Virus record (IMG/VR): IMGVR_UViG_3300047362_000301
Span: 1-64,000 of that record
Direction: 5' to 3' (one strand)
DNA length: 64,000 nt
Origin: a virus
Shown: piece after piece, positions 30,379-38,806 of the stretch
How positions within the stretch are numbered: position 1 is the first letter of the stretch
Layout of the letters: each line of letters opens with the position of its first letter
Translations under genes and position numbers: made by a program
Notes under the pieces: generated by a model
The model's database searches: none
What the model saw: the letters and a program-made list of their open reading frames with translations, nothing else
What the model was told of the DNA's origin: nothing

Positions 30379-30723
30379 ATGGCTTATTTAGAAATCCCAA
30401 TTACGGGTGGATCAGGTGCAACATCAATTACAGACAAATTTGTTATCGACAAAGACAAGATTGTCTTAATTCATCAAGGAAGTGTAGGGGCGCCTCAAAC
30501 TAACCCAACAACAGTATCATCTATCATTTGTGAAGGTGGTGTTGAATTACAAATTACTCACACGGCTGCTGCTACTGGATTTTCAGTACTAAACGCACTT
30601 TTAGATGCTTACTCTGGATCTCCAGGAAATGGTGTGTCTAAAGTAGGAGGTGTTCCTGCAACAGTTAGTGCAACTGGACAAGCTCTTACTTTTGTAGTAT
30701 TTTCACAAGTAGTAATTTCTTAA
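30379..30723 (+). CDS. Small virion protein candidate, 114 aa
   Basis: MAYLEIPITGGSGATSITDKFVIDKDKIVLIHQGS..., beta-rich and low in charge, ending in strands (ALTFVVFSQVVIS). The preceding gap (30309-30378) is A/T-only, giving a strong A-rich leader, which would suit high expression. Possibly a head decoration protein. Confidence 0.55.
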   Translation: MAYLEIPITGGSGATSITDKFVIDKDKIVLIHQGSVGAPQTNPTTVSSIICEGGVELQITHTAAATGFSVLNALLDAYSGSPGNGVSKVGGVPATVSATGQALTFVVFSQVVIS

Positions 30724-30724
30724 C

Positions 30725-30874
30725 ATGAAACCTGGTTTAGGTGATAAAATAGAGTCTTTCACTAAGGCCACTGGTATCAAAAAAATCGTTGACACAGTTT
30801 CACAGGGTTTAAATATACCCTGTGGCTGTGAAAAACGTAAAAACGTATTAAATAAAATGTTTCCTGGAAAATGA
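30725..30874 (+). CDS. Small Cys-containing protein, 49 aa
   Basis: MKPGLGDKIESFTKATGIKKIVDTVSQGL then IPCGCEKRKNVLNKMFPGK. The CGC-x-KRK-x-LN pattern is a common motif of small phage proteins of unknown role. Its stop overlaps the next ATG (ATGA). Confidence 0.55.
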   Translation: MKPGLGDKIESFTKATGIKKIVDTVSQGLNIPCGCEKRKNVLNKMFPGK

Positions 30875-31179
30875 GTTTTAAATTAAAATCACCTTTTACA
30901 AAACACGCTACTCCAATAGTTAATATGCCTATGGAAGAAAACGTTATGGGTAGAGCTGATAAACGAGGAAATATTTTACTAAATAAAGATTTAACAGATC
31001 CAAAACAAATAGAAGATACTATTAATCATGAAAATGTTCACATCGAACAAATGAAGTCAGGTGAATTAGATTATGATGATAAAGCTGTTTATTTTAAAGG
31101 TAAAAAATTTTTAAGAAAAGAATTTAACGAATCAAATAAGAATTTACCTTGGGAGGTGGAAGCTTATAAAGCAGGATAA
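30871..31179 (+). CDS. Zincin-like protein with HExxH motif, 102 aa
   Basis: A short protein with HENVH at residues 53-57, the zinc-binding signature of metallopeptidases, followed by an acidic helix and LPWEVEAYKAG, where a third ligand (Glu) could lie. At 102 aa it is small for a peptidase. Related small zincin-like proteins occur in marine phages. It precedes the holin candidate and may help lysis or virion maturation. Confidence 0.6.
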   Translation: MSFKLKSPFTKHATPIVNMPMEENVMGRADKRGNILLNKDLTDPKQIEDTINHENVHIEQMKSGELDYDDKAVYFKGKKFLRKEFNESNKNLPWEVEAYKAG

Positions 31180-31181
31180 TT

Positions 31182-31634
31182 ATGTCTAAACCTAAAAAAA
31201 AATTTAAAGATACTAAGGTAGGAAAATTTCTACTAGGTAAATCAGGTATTATAAATGTAATAGGAGATATATTGCCTGATCAAGGTGCACTAGGTATGGT
31301 TAAAAACCTTATAGACAAAGATGAAGACTTACCACCACAAGACAAAGAAATAGCTCTTAAATTATTAGAGCAAGATATGACTGAACTACAAGAAATTTCA
31401 AAACGTTGGGAAAGCGATATGAAATCAGATAGTTGGTTATCTAAAAACACACGACCAATGACATTGATATTTTTAACAACATCTCTTGTTATTTTTATTT
31501 TGTTAGATGGTTTTGATATAGCATTCAGTATTGATACTGGGTGGATTGATCTTTTAAAATCACTTCTAATAACCGTTTATGTTGCCTATTTCGGTTCAAG
31601 AGGTGCAGAGAAATTTAAATCAATAGGCAAATAA
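31182..31634 (+). CDS. Holin, 3TM gene-transfer-agent type
   Basis: A 150-aa protein with a charged N-terminal domain, the phrase WESDMKSDSWLSKNTRPMTL, then two clear membrane helices (LIFLTTSLVIFILL and LLKSLLITVYVAYF) and a basic tail. This arrangement matches the holin family found in gene transfer agents and many marine phages. It would form the membrane lesion that releases the M15 endolysin. Confidence 0.72.
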   Translation: MSKPKKKFKDTKVGKFLLGKSGIINVIGDILPDQGALGMVKNLIDKDEDLPPQDKEIALKLLEQDMTELQEISKRWESDMKSDSWLSKNTRPMTLIFLTTSLVIFILLDGFDIAFSIDTGWIDLLKSLLITVYVAYFGSRGAEKFKSIGK

Positions 31635-31648
31635 TTAAATTTAATAAA

Positions 31649-31906
31649 ATGAGTGAAGCTAAACAAATGATTACCGAAGACCAACTGAAAAAAATCCAAG
31701 GCTTTCAAAAAGACTTAAACAAGTTGTTAAATGAAGTTGGATTTTTAGAAGCCCAAAAATCCCAAGTATTAGGAAAATTTGGTGAAGTCAACAAACAAAC
31801 TGAAGATTTCAAAAAAGAGTTAGAAAAAGAATACGGATCGATTAACATTAATCTTGAAGACGGATCTTTTGAACCTATCGAAAAAGAAGAAGACAAGAAA
31901 GAGTAA
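31649..31906 (+). CDS. Coiled-coil protein, 85 aa
   Basis: Heptad-rich and charged (DQLKKIQGFQKDLNKLLNEVG, FGEVNKQTEDFKKELEKEYG) with an acidic C-terminus. Coupled to the next gene by a TAATG overlap. Possibly a structural or scaffolding helper; no family recognised. Confidence 0.55.
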   Translation: MSEAKQMITEDQLKKIQGFQKDLNKLLNEVGFLEAQKSQVLGKFGEVNKQTEDFKKELEKEYGSININLEDGSFEPIEKEEDKKE

Positions 31907-32133
31907 TGTCATCTGTTATTAGAAAAATTAGCATTGGTTCTGATTATAAAACCGATGCAATGCATTATTCTTTGACCCAGTCAGTATATGGAGGTCATAC
32001 TATATCTCATATACTCTTTGATACAAAAGATAATTCTTATAACATTTACATTAAAAAAAACAACGAGGTATTGCCGTGGAAGAAATTTAATTCTAACATG
32101 GCTATATCTGTTGAGTATGATTTAGAGTATTAA
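31906..32133 (+). CDS. Hypothetical protein, 75 aa
   Basis: MSSVIRKISIGSDYKTDAMHYSLTQSVYGGHTISHIL..., a small alpha/beta protein of a type often seen near phage terminase genes. TAATG junctions on both sides. Function unknown. Confidence 0.5.
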   Translation: MSSVIRKISIGSDYKTDAMHYSLTQSVYGGHTISHILFDTKDNSYNIYIKKNNEVLPWKKFNSNMAISVEYDLEY

Positions 32134-32738
32134 TGAAAAGTTTATTTGATTTTATCGTTGAGCCCTACGGCCAGCGATATAATAATAAAGTAAAGGTAGG
32201 TGACAAAAGCCTTATAATTAACACTCAAGTCGAAACTTTTAAAGCTGTAAATAATATAGCAAAAGTTATAGAAGTGCCTTTATCATATAAAACACCAGTT
32301 AAAAAAGGTGATTTAATAATGATTCATCATAATGTATTTAGAAGATGGTATAATATGAGAGGTGAAGAAAAAAATAGTAAATCGTATTTTAAAGACGGTT
32401 TATATTTTGTACAACAAGATCAAGTTTATTTATACAAAAATAAAGACAAATGGTTGTCATTTGGTGATAGATGTTTTGTTGCACCACTCAAAGATAAAAT
32501 TGAAATACATAACGTTTTAGAACAAAATCTTATTGGTGTATTAAAATATGGTAATAGTGCGTTAGAAGCGCTAGAAATAAGCGAGGAAGATGTTGTAGGT
32601 TATAAACCTTTTGGTGAGTATGAATTTATTGTAGATGGTAAGCGCTTATATTGTATGAAATCAAATGATATTGTAATTAAGTATGAACGTCAAGGAAACG
32701 AAACAGAATATAATCCTAGCTGGGCACAAAGCAGTTGA
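32133..32738 (+). CDS. Tandem GroES-like co-chaperonin candidate, 201 aa
   Basis: The second half (SFGDRCFVAPLKDK, LIGVLKYGNS, SEEDVVGYKPFGEYEF, LYCMKSNDIVIKYE) follows the order of GroES motifs: opening strand, G-x-V-x-x-x-G, V-x-x-G-D-x-V-x-Y and the closing S-D-I strand. The first half (AKVIEVPLSYKTPVKKGDLI MIHHNVFRRW, LYFVQQDQVYLYK) shows the same pattern once more. So it looks like two fused GroES barrels, near twice the size of GroES. A substrate- or capsid-specific cap for GroEL is the inferred role. Confidence 0.6.
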   Translation: MKSLFDFIVEPYGQRYNNKVKVGDKSLIINTQVETFKAVNNIAKVIEVPLSYKTPVKKGDLIMIHHNVFRRWYNMRGEEKNSKSYFKDGLYFVQQDQVYLYKNKDKWLSFGDRCFVAPLKDKIEIHNVLEQNLIGVLKYGNSALEALEISEEDVVGYKPFGEYEFIVDGKRLYCMKSNDIVIKYERQGNETEYNPSWAQSS

Positions 32739-32958
32739 GGAATTAATAAAAGTTGCTAAAGAAGCTATTGTTGATTCTGATGATGATATATCAGCTGATA
32801 GATTAAAAAATGCTGCAGCTACAAAAAAGCTAGCTATATTTGATGCTTTTGAAATACTTAATCGTATTAAAGAAGAAGAAGATATGTTAAACGATAAACC
32901 AAAAGAAGAAAAGAAGAAAGAAGCTTTTGGAGGTTTTGCAGAAAGACGATCTAAATAA
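32683..32958 (+). CDS. Terminase small subunit candidate, 91 aa
   Basis: Mostly helical and charged (HKAVEELIKVAKEAIVDSDDD, AATKKLAIFDAFEILNRIKEEE) with a Lys/Glu-rich end. It immediately precedes the large terminase, its stop overlapping the TerL ATG (TAATG), and it overlaps the 201-aa gene by 56 bases. Position and composition suggest the small subunit that binds DNA for packaging; there is no clear helix-turn-helix. Confidence 0.5.
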   Translation: MNVKETKQNIILAGHKAVEELIKVAKEAIVDSDDDISADRLKNAAATKKLAIFDAFEILNRIKEEEDMLNDKPKEEKKKEAFGGFAERRSK

Positions 32959-35165
32959 TGTATAAACAAACATTATACCAAATAATTGATCATATAAAAC
33001 CACATGTAATACAAAGATTAAACAAATCTAAAAAGTGGGAGTATGGTTATAACAAAGAACACGATGTTATTGTTATATCTAAAACTGGTCAAATAGGTGA
33101 TATATACGAGATACAAAACTTAAAAATAGCGTTACCAAAAGAAAAAGATGTTGATAAAGAACATGATAGGTGGAAACCACATGAGTACCCTAAGACATTA
33201 AAAAAGATTAAAACAATATTTGACTGGAAACAATATCCAGATGATTTTAAAGATAAATGGTATGCGTACATTGATAGAGAATTTGCCAGGCGCCACGAAG
33301 GTTATTGGTTCACTAATAAAGGTAAAGCTACTTATATTACTGGTACTCATTATATGTACTTGCAGTGGTCCAAGATTGATGTTGGGCAAGCAGACTTTAG
33401 AGAAGCAAACAGATTATTCTATATATTCTGGGAAGCTTGCAAGGCAGATACAAGATGTTACGGAATGTGCTACCTCAAAAACAGACGGTCTGGTTTTTCA
33501 TTCATGGCATCAGGCGAAACTGTCAACCTTGCAACCATCTCTAGTGATGCTAGATACGGTGTGTTATCAAAATCTGGATCTGATGCAAAAAAAATGTTTA
33601 CCGATAAAATCGTACCCATATCAGTTAACTACCCTTTTTTCTTTAAACCAATACAAGACGGTATGGACAGGCCAAAAACTGAGCTTGCATACAGGGTTCC
33701 AGCTAGTAGGTTTACAAGAAAAAAATTAGATACTAACGAGCAGTTAGAAGAGCTTGAAGGATTAGATACAACTATTGACTGGAAAAATACAGGGGATAAC
33801 AGTTATGATGGTGAAAAATTAAAACTACTTGTACACGATGAATCTGGTAAGTGGGAAAAACCTGACAACATATTAAACAACTGGAGGGTTACAAAAACTT
33901 GTTTACGATTAGGTTCTAGAATTATAGGTAAGTGTATGATGGGATCAACGAGCAACGCTCTTGACAAAGGTGGTAGAAACTATAAAAAAATATATGATGA
34001 CTCAGACGTTACCAGAAGAAACCGCAATGGACAGACTAGCTCGGGATTATATAGCTTGTTCATACCTATGGAATGGAACTACGAAGGATACATTGACTCT
34101 TATGGGTTACCTGTCTTCGAGACGCCAGAAAAACCAAAAAAAGGTCCAGACGGTTTCCCAATTGAAATCGGTGTTATCGAGCACTGGGAAAATGAAGTAG
34201 ATGGCCTTAAGGATGATCCTGATGCACTTAATGAATTATACAGACAGTTTCCACGTACAGAGAAACATGCATTCAGAGATGAAACAAAACAATCTTTATT
34301 TAATCTAACTAAGATTTACGAACAAATAGATTATAATGAAGATTTAAAACATTCAAACGTTGTAACTAAAGGTAATTTTCAATGGCAAGATGGTGTTCAA
34401 GATACAAGTGTTATGTTTGTTCCTAGTAATCAAGGTAGATTTTTAATTTCTTGGGTGCCAAACATAAATCAACAAAATAGAATTATTGTTAAAAACGGTA
34501 GAAAATATCCTGGTAACGAACACATGGGTGCTTTTGGTTGTGACTCATACGATATATCAGGTACTGTAGATGGTAGAGGATCAAAAGGTTCTTTACATGG
34601 TTTAACTAAGTTTAGCATGGAAGATGCTCCTGCTAATTTATTTTTTTTAGAATATATAGCTCGACCTCAGACCGCAGAAATATTTTTTGAAGATGTACTC
34701 ATGGCTTGCATATTTTATGGTATGCCAATACTTGCAGAAAACAATAAACCAAGGTTGTTATATCATTTTAAACGAAGAGGTTATAGAGCTTTTTCTATGA
34801 ATCGGCCAGATAAAACAGCACATAAATTATCTGTAACAGAAAAAGAAATAGGTGGTATACCTAATTCAAGTGAAGATGTTAAACAAGCACACGCTGCTGC
34901 TATTGAAGCTTATATTGAAGATTTTGTAGGTTATAATAATGAACAGTATGGCACAATGTATTTACAAAAAACATTAGAAGACTGGGCGGCATTTGATATA
35001 AACAATAGAACTAAACATGATGCGTCGATTAGTTCTGGCTTAGCTATTATGGCTTGTAATAAAAACAAATATAGACCCGTTGCTGAGGTTGTAAAACAAC
35101 CAGTTAATTTGAGTTTTTCAAAATATGATAATAGAGGCAATGAATCAAAAATAATTAATAGATGA
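32958..35165 (+). CDS. terL: Terminase large subunit
   Basis: A 735-aa packaging motor. The ATPase half contains NRRSGFSFMASGE (175-187) at the Walker A position and KLLVHDESGKWE with D294-E295 as Walker B. The Walker A lacks the usual GK(S/T), a departure known in some phage terminases. The nuclease half has an Asp-rich motif (AFGCDSYDISGT) and DGRGSKG. An ATGA overlap couples it to the portal gene. It pumps genome DNA into the procapsid and cuts it. Confidence 0.87.
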   Translation: MYKQTLYQIIDHIKPHVIQRLNKSKKWEYGYNKEHDVIVISKTGQIGDIYEIQNLKIALPKEKDVDKEHDRWKPHEYPKTLKKIKTIFDWKQYPDDFKDKWYAYIDREFARRHEGYWFTNKGKATYITGTHYMYLQWSKIDVGQADFREANRLFYIFWEACKADTRCYGMCYLKNRRSGFSFMASGETVNLATISSDARYGVLSKSGSDAKKMFTDKIVPISVNYPFFFKPIQDGMDRPKTELAYRVPASRFTRKKLDTNEQLEELEGLDTTIDWKNTGDNSYDGEKLKLLVHDESGKWEKPDNILNNWRVTKTCLRLGSRIIGKCMMGSTSNALDKGGRNYKKIYDDSDVTRRNRNGQTSSGLYSLFIPMEWNYEGYIDSYGLPVFETPEKPKKGPDGFPIEIGVIEHWENEVDGLKDDPDALNELYRQFPRTEKHAFRDETKQSLFNLTKIYEQIDYNEDLKHSNVVTKGNFQWQDGVQDTSVMFVPSNQGRFLISWVPNINQQNRIIVKNGRKYPGNEHMGAFGCDSYDISGTVDGRGSKGSLHGLTKFSMEDAPANLFFLEYIARPQTAEIFFEDVLMACIFYGMPILAENNKPRLLYHFKRRGYRAFSMNRPDKTAHKLSVTEKEIGGIPNSSEDVKQAHAAAIEAYIEDFVGYNNEQYGTMYLQKTLEDWAAFDINNRTKHDASISSGLAIMACNKNKYRPVAEVVKQPVNLSFSKYDNRGNESKIINR

Positions 35166-37570
35166 AATTAAACACTGGTATTAATAGTGCATTTCCAAGT
35201 CAGATGGTATCTGAGGAAGAAAAGAAATCTTTAGAATATGGTTTGCTAGTTGGTCAAGCTATTGAATATGAATGGTTTAGAGGTGGTAGAGTAAATGGTA
35301 GCAGATGGAATACAGGTTATCAAAATTTTCACAATTTAAGATTATACGCTAGAGGTGAACAAAATGTACAAAAATATAAAGATGAGTTATCTATTAATGG
35401 TGATTTGTCTTATTTAAATTTAGACTGGAAACCAGTTCCTATTATACCTAAATTTTTAGATATAGTGGTAAATGGTATTGCCTCTAAAAATTACGATATA
35501 AAAGCTTTTTCTCAAGATCCTTTTTCATTAAGACAAAGAACTCAATACGCAACTAATTTAGTTGAAGATATGTATGGCCAAGAACTTATTGCTCAGGCTA
35601 AACAGACTACAGGTGAAGACTTTTCAAGATCTAATATTGCAACAAGTGAATTACCTAGGAATAAAGAAGAATTAGAACTTCACATGCAACTTAGTTATAA
35701 ACAAGGTATTGAAATAGCAGAAGAAGAAGTTATTGATAACGTTTTAGCTAATAATAAATATAATTTAACTAAAAAAAGAGTTATTGAAGATATAGCTACA
35801 ATAGGTATAGGAGCTACTAAAACTAGTTTTAATAAATCAAACGGTGTTGTTGTTGATTATGTTGATCCTGCTAATTTAGTTTATTCATATACAAATGACC
35901 CTAATTTTGAAGACATATATTATGTTGGTGAAATTAAATCGATGACTTTAGCTGAAATAAAAAAACAATTTCCATATCTTACAGACAAAGAATTAGAGCA
36001 AATGGTAAGATACCCAGGGCGTGATGGTTATATAGCAAATCCTAATTACGATAATGATTTAGTTCAAATATTATTTTTTGAGTATAAAACGTTTATTGAT
36101 CAAGTTTTTAAAATTAAAAAAACAGATACTGGTTTAGAAAAAACATTACAAAAATCAGATAGTTTTAATCCACCTGAAAGCGACAATTTTAGTAGAGTTT
36201 CAAGAACAATAGAAGTTTTGTTTAGTGGTGCAAAAGTTATGGGTGTCCCTCAAATGCTAGAGTGGAAGCTAGCAAAAAACATGACAAGACCTGTATCTGA
36301 TACAACTAAAGTTAATATGAATTATACTATATGTGCCCCTAATTTATATCAAGGCCGTATAGAATCATTAGTTAGTAGATGTACAAGTTTTGCTGATATG
36401 ATACAACTTACATCTTTAAAACTTCAACAAGTTATTCAACGTATGGTTCCAGATGGTGTATTTGTAGATGTTGATGGTTTAGCAGAAGTTGATTTAGGCA
36501 ATGGCACTAATTATAATCCTCAAGAAGCTTTAAATATGTATTTCCAAACTGGTAGTATCGTTGGTAGAAGCTTAACACAAGATGGCGATCCTAATAGAGG
36601 TAAAGTCCCAATACAAGAATTACAAACATCAGCATCTAATGCTAAAATACAGTCTTTAATAGCCACATATCAGTATTACTTACAAATGATACGTGATGTA
36701 ACCGGTTTGAATGAAGCTAGAGATGGTAGTCAACCTGATCCTAATGCTTTAGTTGGATTACAAAAAATGGCGGCAAATGCTTCTAACATAGCAACTAAAC
36801 ATATATTAGAGTCTAGTTTATATTTAACATTAAGAATATGTGAAAACATTTCGCTTAGAGTTGCTGATGCTTTAGAGTTTCCATTAACAGCAAACTCATT
36901 AAAAGAAAGTATATCTGTTTTTAATGTTGAAACATTAAAGGAAATAGATACATTAAATCTTCACGATTTTGGTATATATTTAGAATTAGAACCAGATGAA
37001 GAAGAAAAAGCTCAATTAGAACAAAATATTCAAGTAGCTTTACAGTCTCAAGGAATTGATTTAGAAGATGCTATTGATATAAGGCAAATAAAAAACCTTA
37101 AGTTGGCTAATCAAATGTTAAAGCTTAAAAGAAAACAAAAACAAATTCAAGATCAAGCTAATCAAAAAGCTATGATTCAAGCCCAATCAGAAGCTAACGC
37201 TAAAACAGCTGAGTCAGCAGCTATGAATGAAGTTGAAAAACAACAAGCTTTAGCTCAAACAGAAATACAAATAGAACAAGCCAAGTCTCAATTTGAAATA
37301 CAAAGAATGGAACAAGAGGCTTTAATTAAAAAACAATTGATGGCTGAAGAATTTCAATATCAATTACAATTAGCAAAAGCTAAAATAAATACTGATAGAG
37401 AAAAAGAACAATTTATAGAAGATCGTAAAGACAAAAGAACTAAAATACAAGCAACACAACAATCAAAAATGATTGATCAACGTAAAAATGATTTATTACC
37501 TACAGATTTTGAATCAGCTGGTAATGATAATTTAGACGGATTTGGTTTAGAGCAGTTTATGCCTCAATAA
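35162..37570 (+). CDS. Portal protein
   Basis: An 802-aa protein directly after TerL. The body is a mixed alpha/beta portal (e.g. YLNLDWKPVPIIPKFLDIVVNGI, LKLQQVIQRMVPDGVFVDV) and the last ~170 residues are a long Gln/Ala/Glu/Lys coiled coil (NAKTAESAAMNEVEKQQALAQ), as in portal barrels of short-tailed phages. It forms the 12-fold DNA entry ring and the platform for the tail. Confidence 0.85.
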   Translation: MKLNTGINSAFPSQMVSEEEKKSLEYGLLVGQAIEYEWFRGGRVNGSRWNTGYQNFHNLRLYARGEQNVQKYKDELSINGDLSYLNLDWKPVPIIPKFLDIVVNGIASKNYDIKAFSQDPFSLRQRTQYATNLVEDMYGQELIAQAKQTTGEDFSRSNIATSELPRNKEELELHMQLSYKQGIEIAEEEVIDNVLANNKYNLTKKRVIEDIATIGIGATKTSFNKSNGVVVDYVDPANLVYSYTNDPNFEDIYYVGEIKSMTLAEIKKQFPYLTDKELEQMVRYPGRDGYIANPNYDNDLVQILFFEYKTFIDQVFKIKKTDTGLEKTLQKSDSFNPPESDNFSRVSRTIEVLFSGAKVMGVPQMLEWKLAKNMTRPVSDTTKVNMNYTICAPNLYQGRIESLVSRCTSFADMIQLTSLKLQQVIQRMVPDGVFVDVDGLAEVDLGNGTNYNPQEALNMYFQTGSIVGRSLTQDGDPNRGKVPIQELQTSASNAKIQSLIATYQYYLQMIRDVTGLNEARDGSQPDPNALVGLQKMAANASNIATKHILESSLYLTLRICENISLRVADALEFPLTANSLKESISVFNVETLKEIDTLNLHDFGIYLELEPDEEEKAQLEQNIQVALQSQGIDLEDAIDIRQIKNLKLANQMLKLKRKQKQIQDQANQKAMIQAQSEANAKTAESAAMNEVEKQQALAQTEIQIEQAKSQFEIQRMEQEALIKKQLMAEEFQYQLQLAKAKINTDREKEQFIEDRKDKRTKIQATQQSKMIDQRKNDLLPTDFESAGNDNLDGFGLEQFMPQ

Positions 37571-37601
37571 ACCTATTTATTAATTTTTATTATATTATAT
37601 T

Positions 37602-38789
37602 ATGTCAGAAGAAGTAAAACAAGAAGGTACTTTTAAAATTAAAAGTAAACCTAAACAATTAGTTAAAAAAGATATTGTTAAAATCGATTTATCAAAAACT
37701 AAAAAACAAGAAAAAGATGCCGTTCAAGTCGGAGAAACAAAGAAGGTGGCTGTGGAAGAACAAGCCGGAAATAGCCCTCAAATGGACAAACCAGTATCAG
37801 AGCCCAAAGAAGTTTCTGAAACTAAAGAAGAACAACCAATAATACAAGAGGTTGTTGAAAAAGAAAAACCTAATGAAGAAAAAGTTGAAGAAGAAATAGT
37901 ACAATTAGGTGAAAAAATAGAAGAAAAAGTTATTGCTCCTACGCCTGAAGAGGCAAGAGAAGTAGCTAAATTACCTGAAAACATCGAAAAAGTCGTAGAC
38001 TTTATGAAAGAAACAGGTGGAACATTAGAAGATTATGTAAGATTAAATGCAGATTATTCTAATGTAGATAATGATACTCTATTAAGAGAGTATTATAAAC
38101 AAGCCAAATCACACTTGGATTCGAATGAAATTAACTTTATGATTGAAGATAATTTTTCATTTGATGAAGAAGTAGATGAGGAGCGAGATATTCGTAAGAA
38201 AAAACTCGCTTATAAAGAAGAGGTTGCTAAAGCCCGAAAGCATTTAGATGGTTTAAAAAGTCAATATTACGAGGAGATCAAGTTGAGACCTGGTACGACA
38301 CAAGACCAACAAAAAGCTATGGACTTTTTCAATCGCTATAATGAAGAGCAAAACACAGCTCAACAACAGCATGAGGCTTTTAAGTCTGATACTAAACAGT
38401 ATTTTTCTAATGATTTCAAAGGTTTTGACATCAACGTTGGAGAAAAAAAGTTTAGATATGGAGTTAAAAATCCTAATGAAGTTGCAACTAAACAATCAAA
38501 TGTTTCTAATATAATTAAGAAGTTCTTAAATAATGACGGAAGTGTTAAAGATGTTAAAGGTTATCACAAAGCTATGTATGCCGCTGACAATGTTGATTCA
38601 ATTGCAAAACATTTTTATGAGCAAGGTAAATCCGATGCTACAAAAGATCTTATTGCAAAATCTAAAAACATTACAGATGATGTAAGGTCTAAACCTACAG
38701 GAGATGTATTTGTTGGAGGATTTAAAGTTAAATCAATCAGTGGTCTTGATTCTTCTAAATTGAAGATAAAATCAAAAAAGTTTAACTAA
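37602..38789 (+). CDS. Scaffolding protein
   Basis: A 395-aa, strongly charged protein. The first ~130 residues are Lys/Glu/Val-rich and probably disordered (EEKVEEEIVQLGEKIEEKV); then come helical segments and a compact Lys-rich end (FVGGFKVKSISGLDSSKLKI). Its place between portal and major capsid genes and its composition fit a scaffold, as T7 gp9. It guides capsid assembly and then leaves. Confidence 0.8.
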   Translation: MSEEVKQEGTFKIKSKPKQLVKKDIVKIDLSKTKKQEKDAVQVGETKKVAVEEQAGNSPQMDKPVSEPKEVSETKEEQPIIQEVVEKEKPNEEKVEEEIVQLGEKIEEKVIAPTPEEAREVAKLPENIEKVVDFMKETGGTLEDYVRLNADYSNVDNDTLLREYYKQAKSHLDSNEINFMIEDNFSFDEEVDEERDIRKKKLAYKEEVAKARKHLDGLKSQYYEEIKLRPGTTQDQQKAMDFFNRYNEEQNTAQQQHEAFKSDTKQYFSNDFKGFDINVGEKKFRYGVKNPNEVATKQSNVSNIIKKFLNNDGSVKDVKGYHKAMYAADNVDSIAKHFYEQGKSDATKDLIAKSKNITDDVRSKPTGDVFVGGFKVKSISGLDSSKLKIKSKKFN

Positions 38790-38806
38790 AAACAAAATTA
38801 ATTATT

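Noticed and set aside
33220-33729. 169-aa plus-strand ORF in another frame of the terminase gene
   Set aside because: It lies wholly inside terL, which has recognisable motifs in its own frame; the alternative product shows no motif and no start context.
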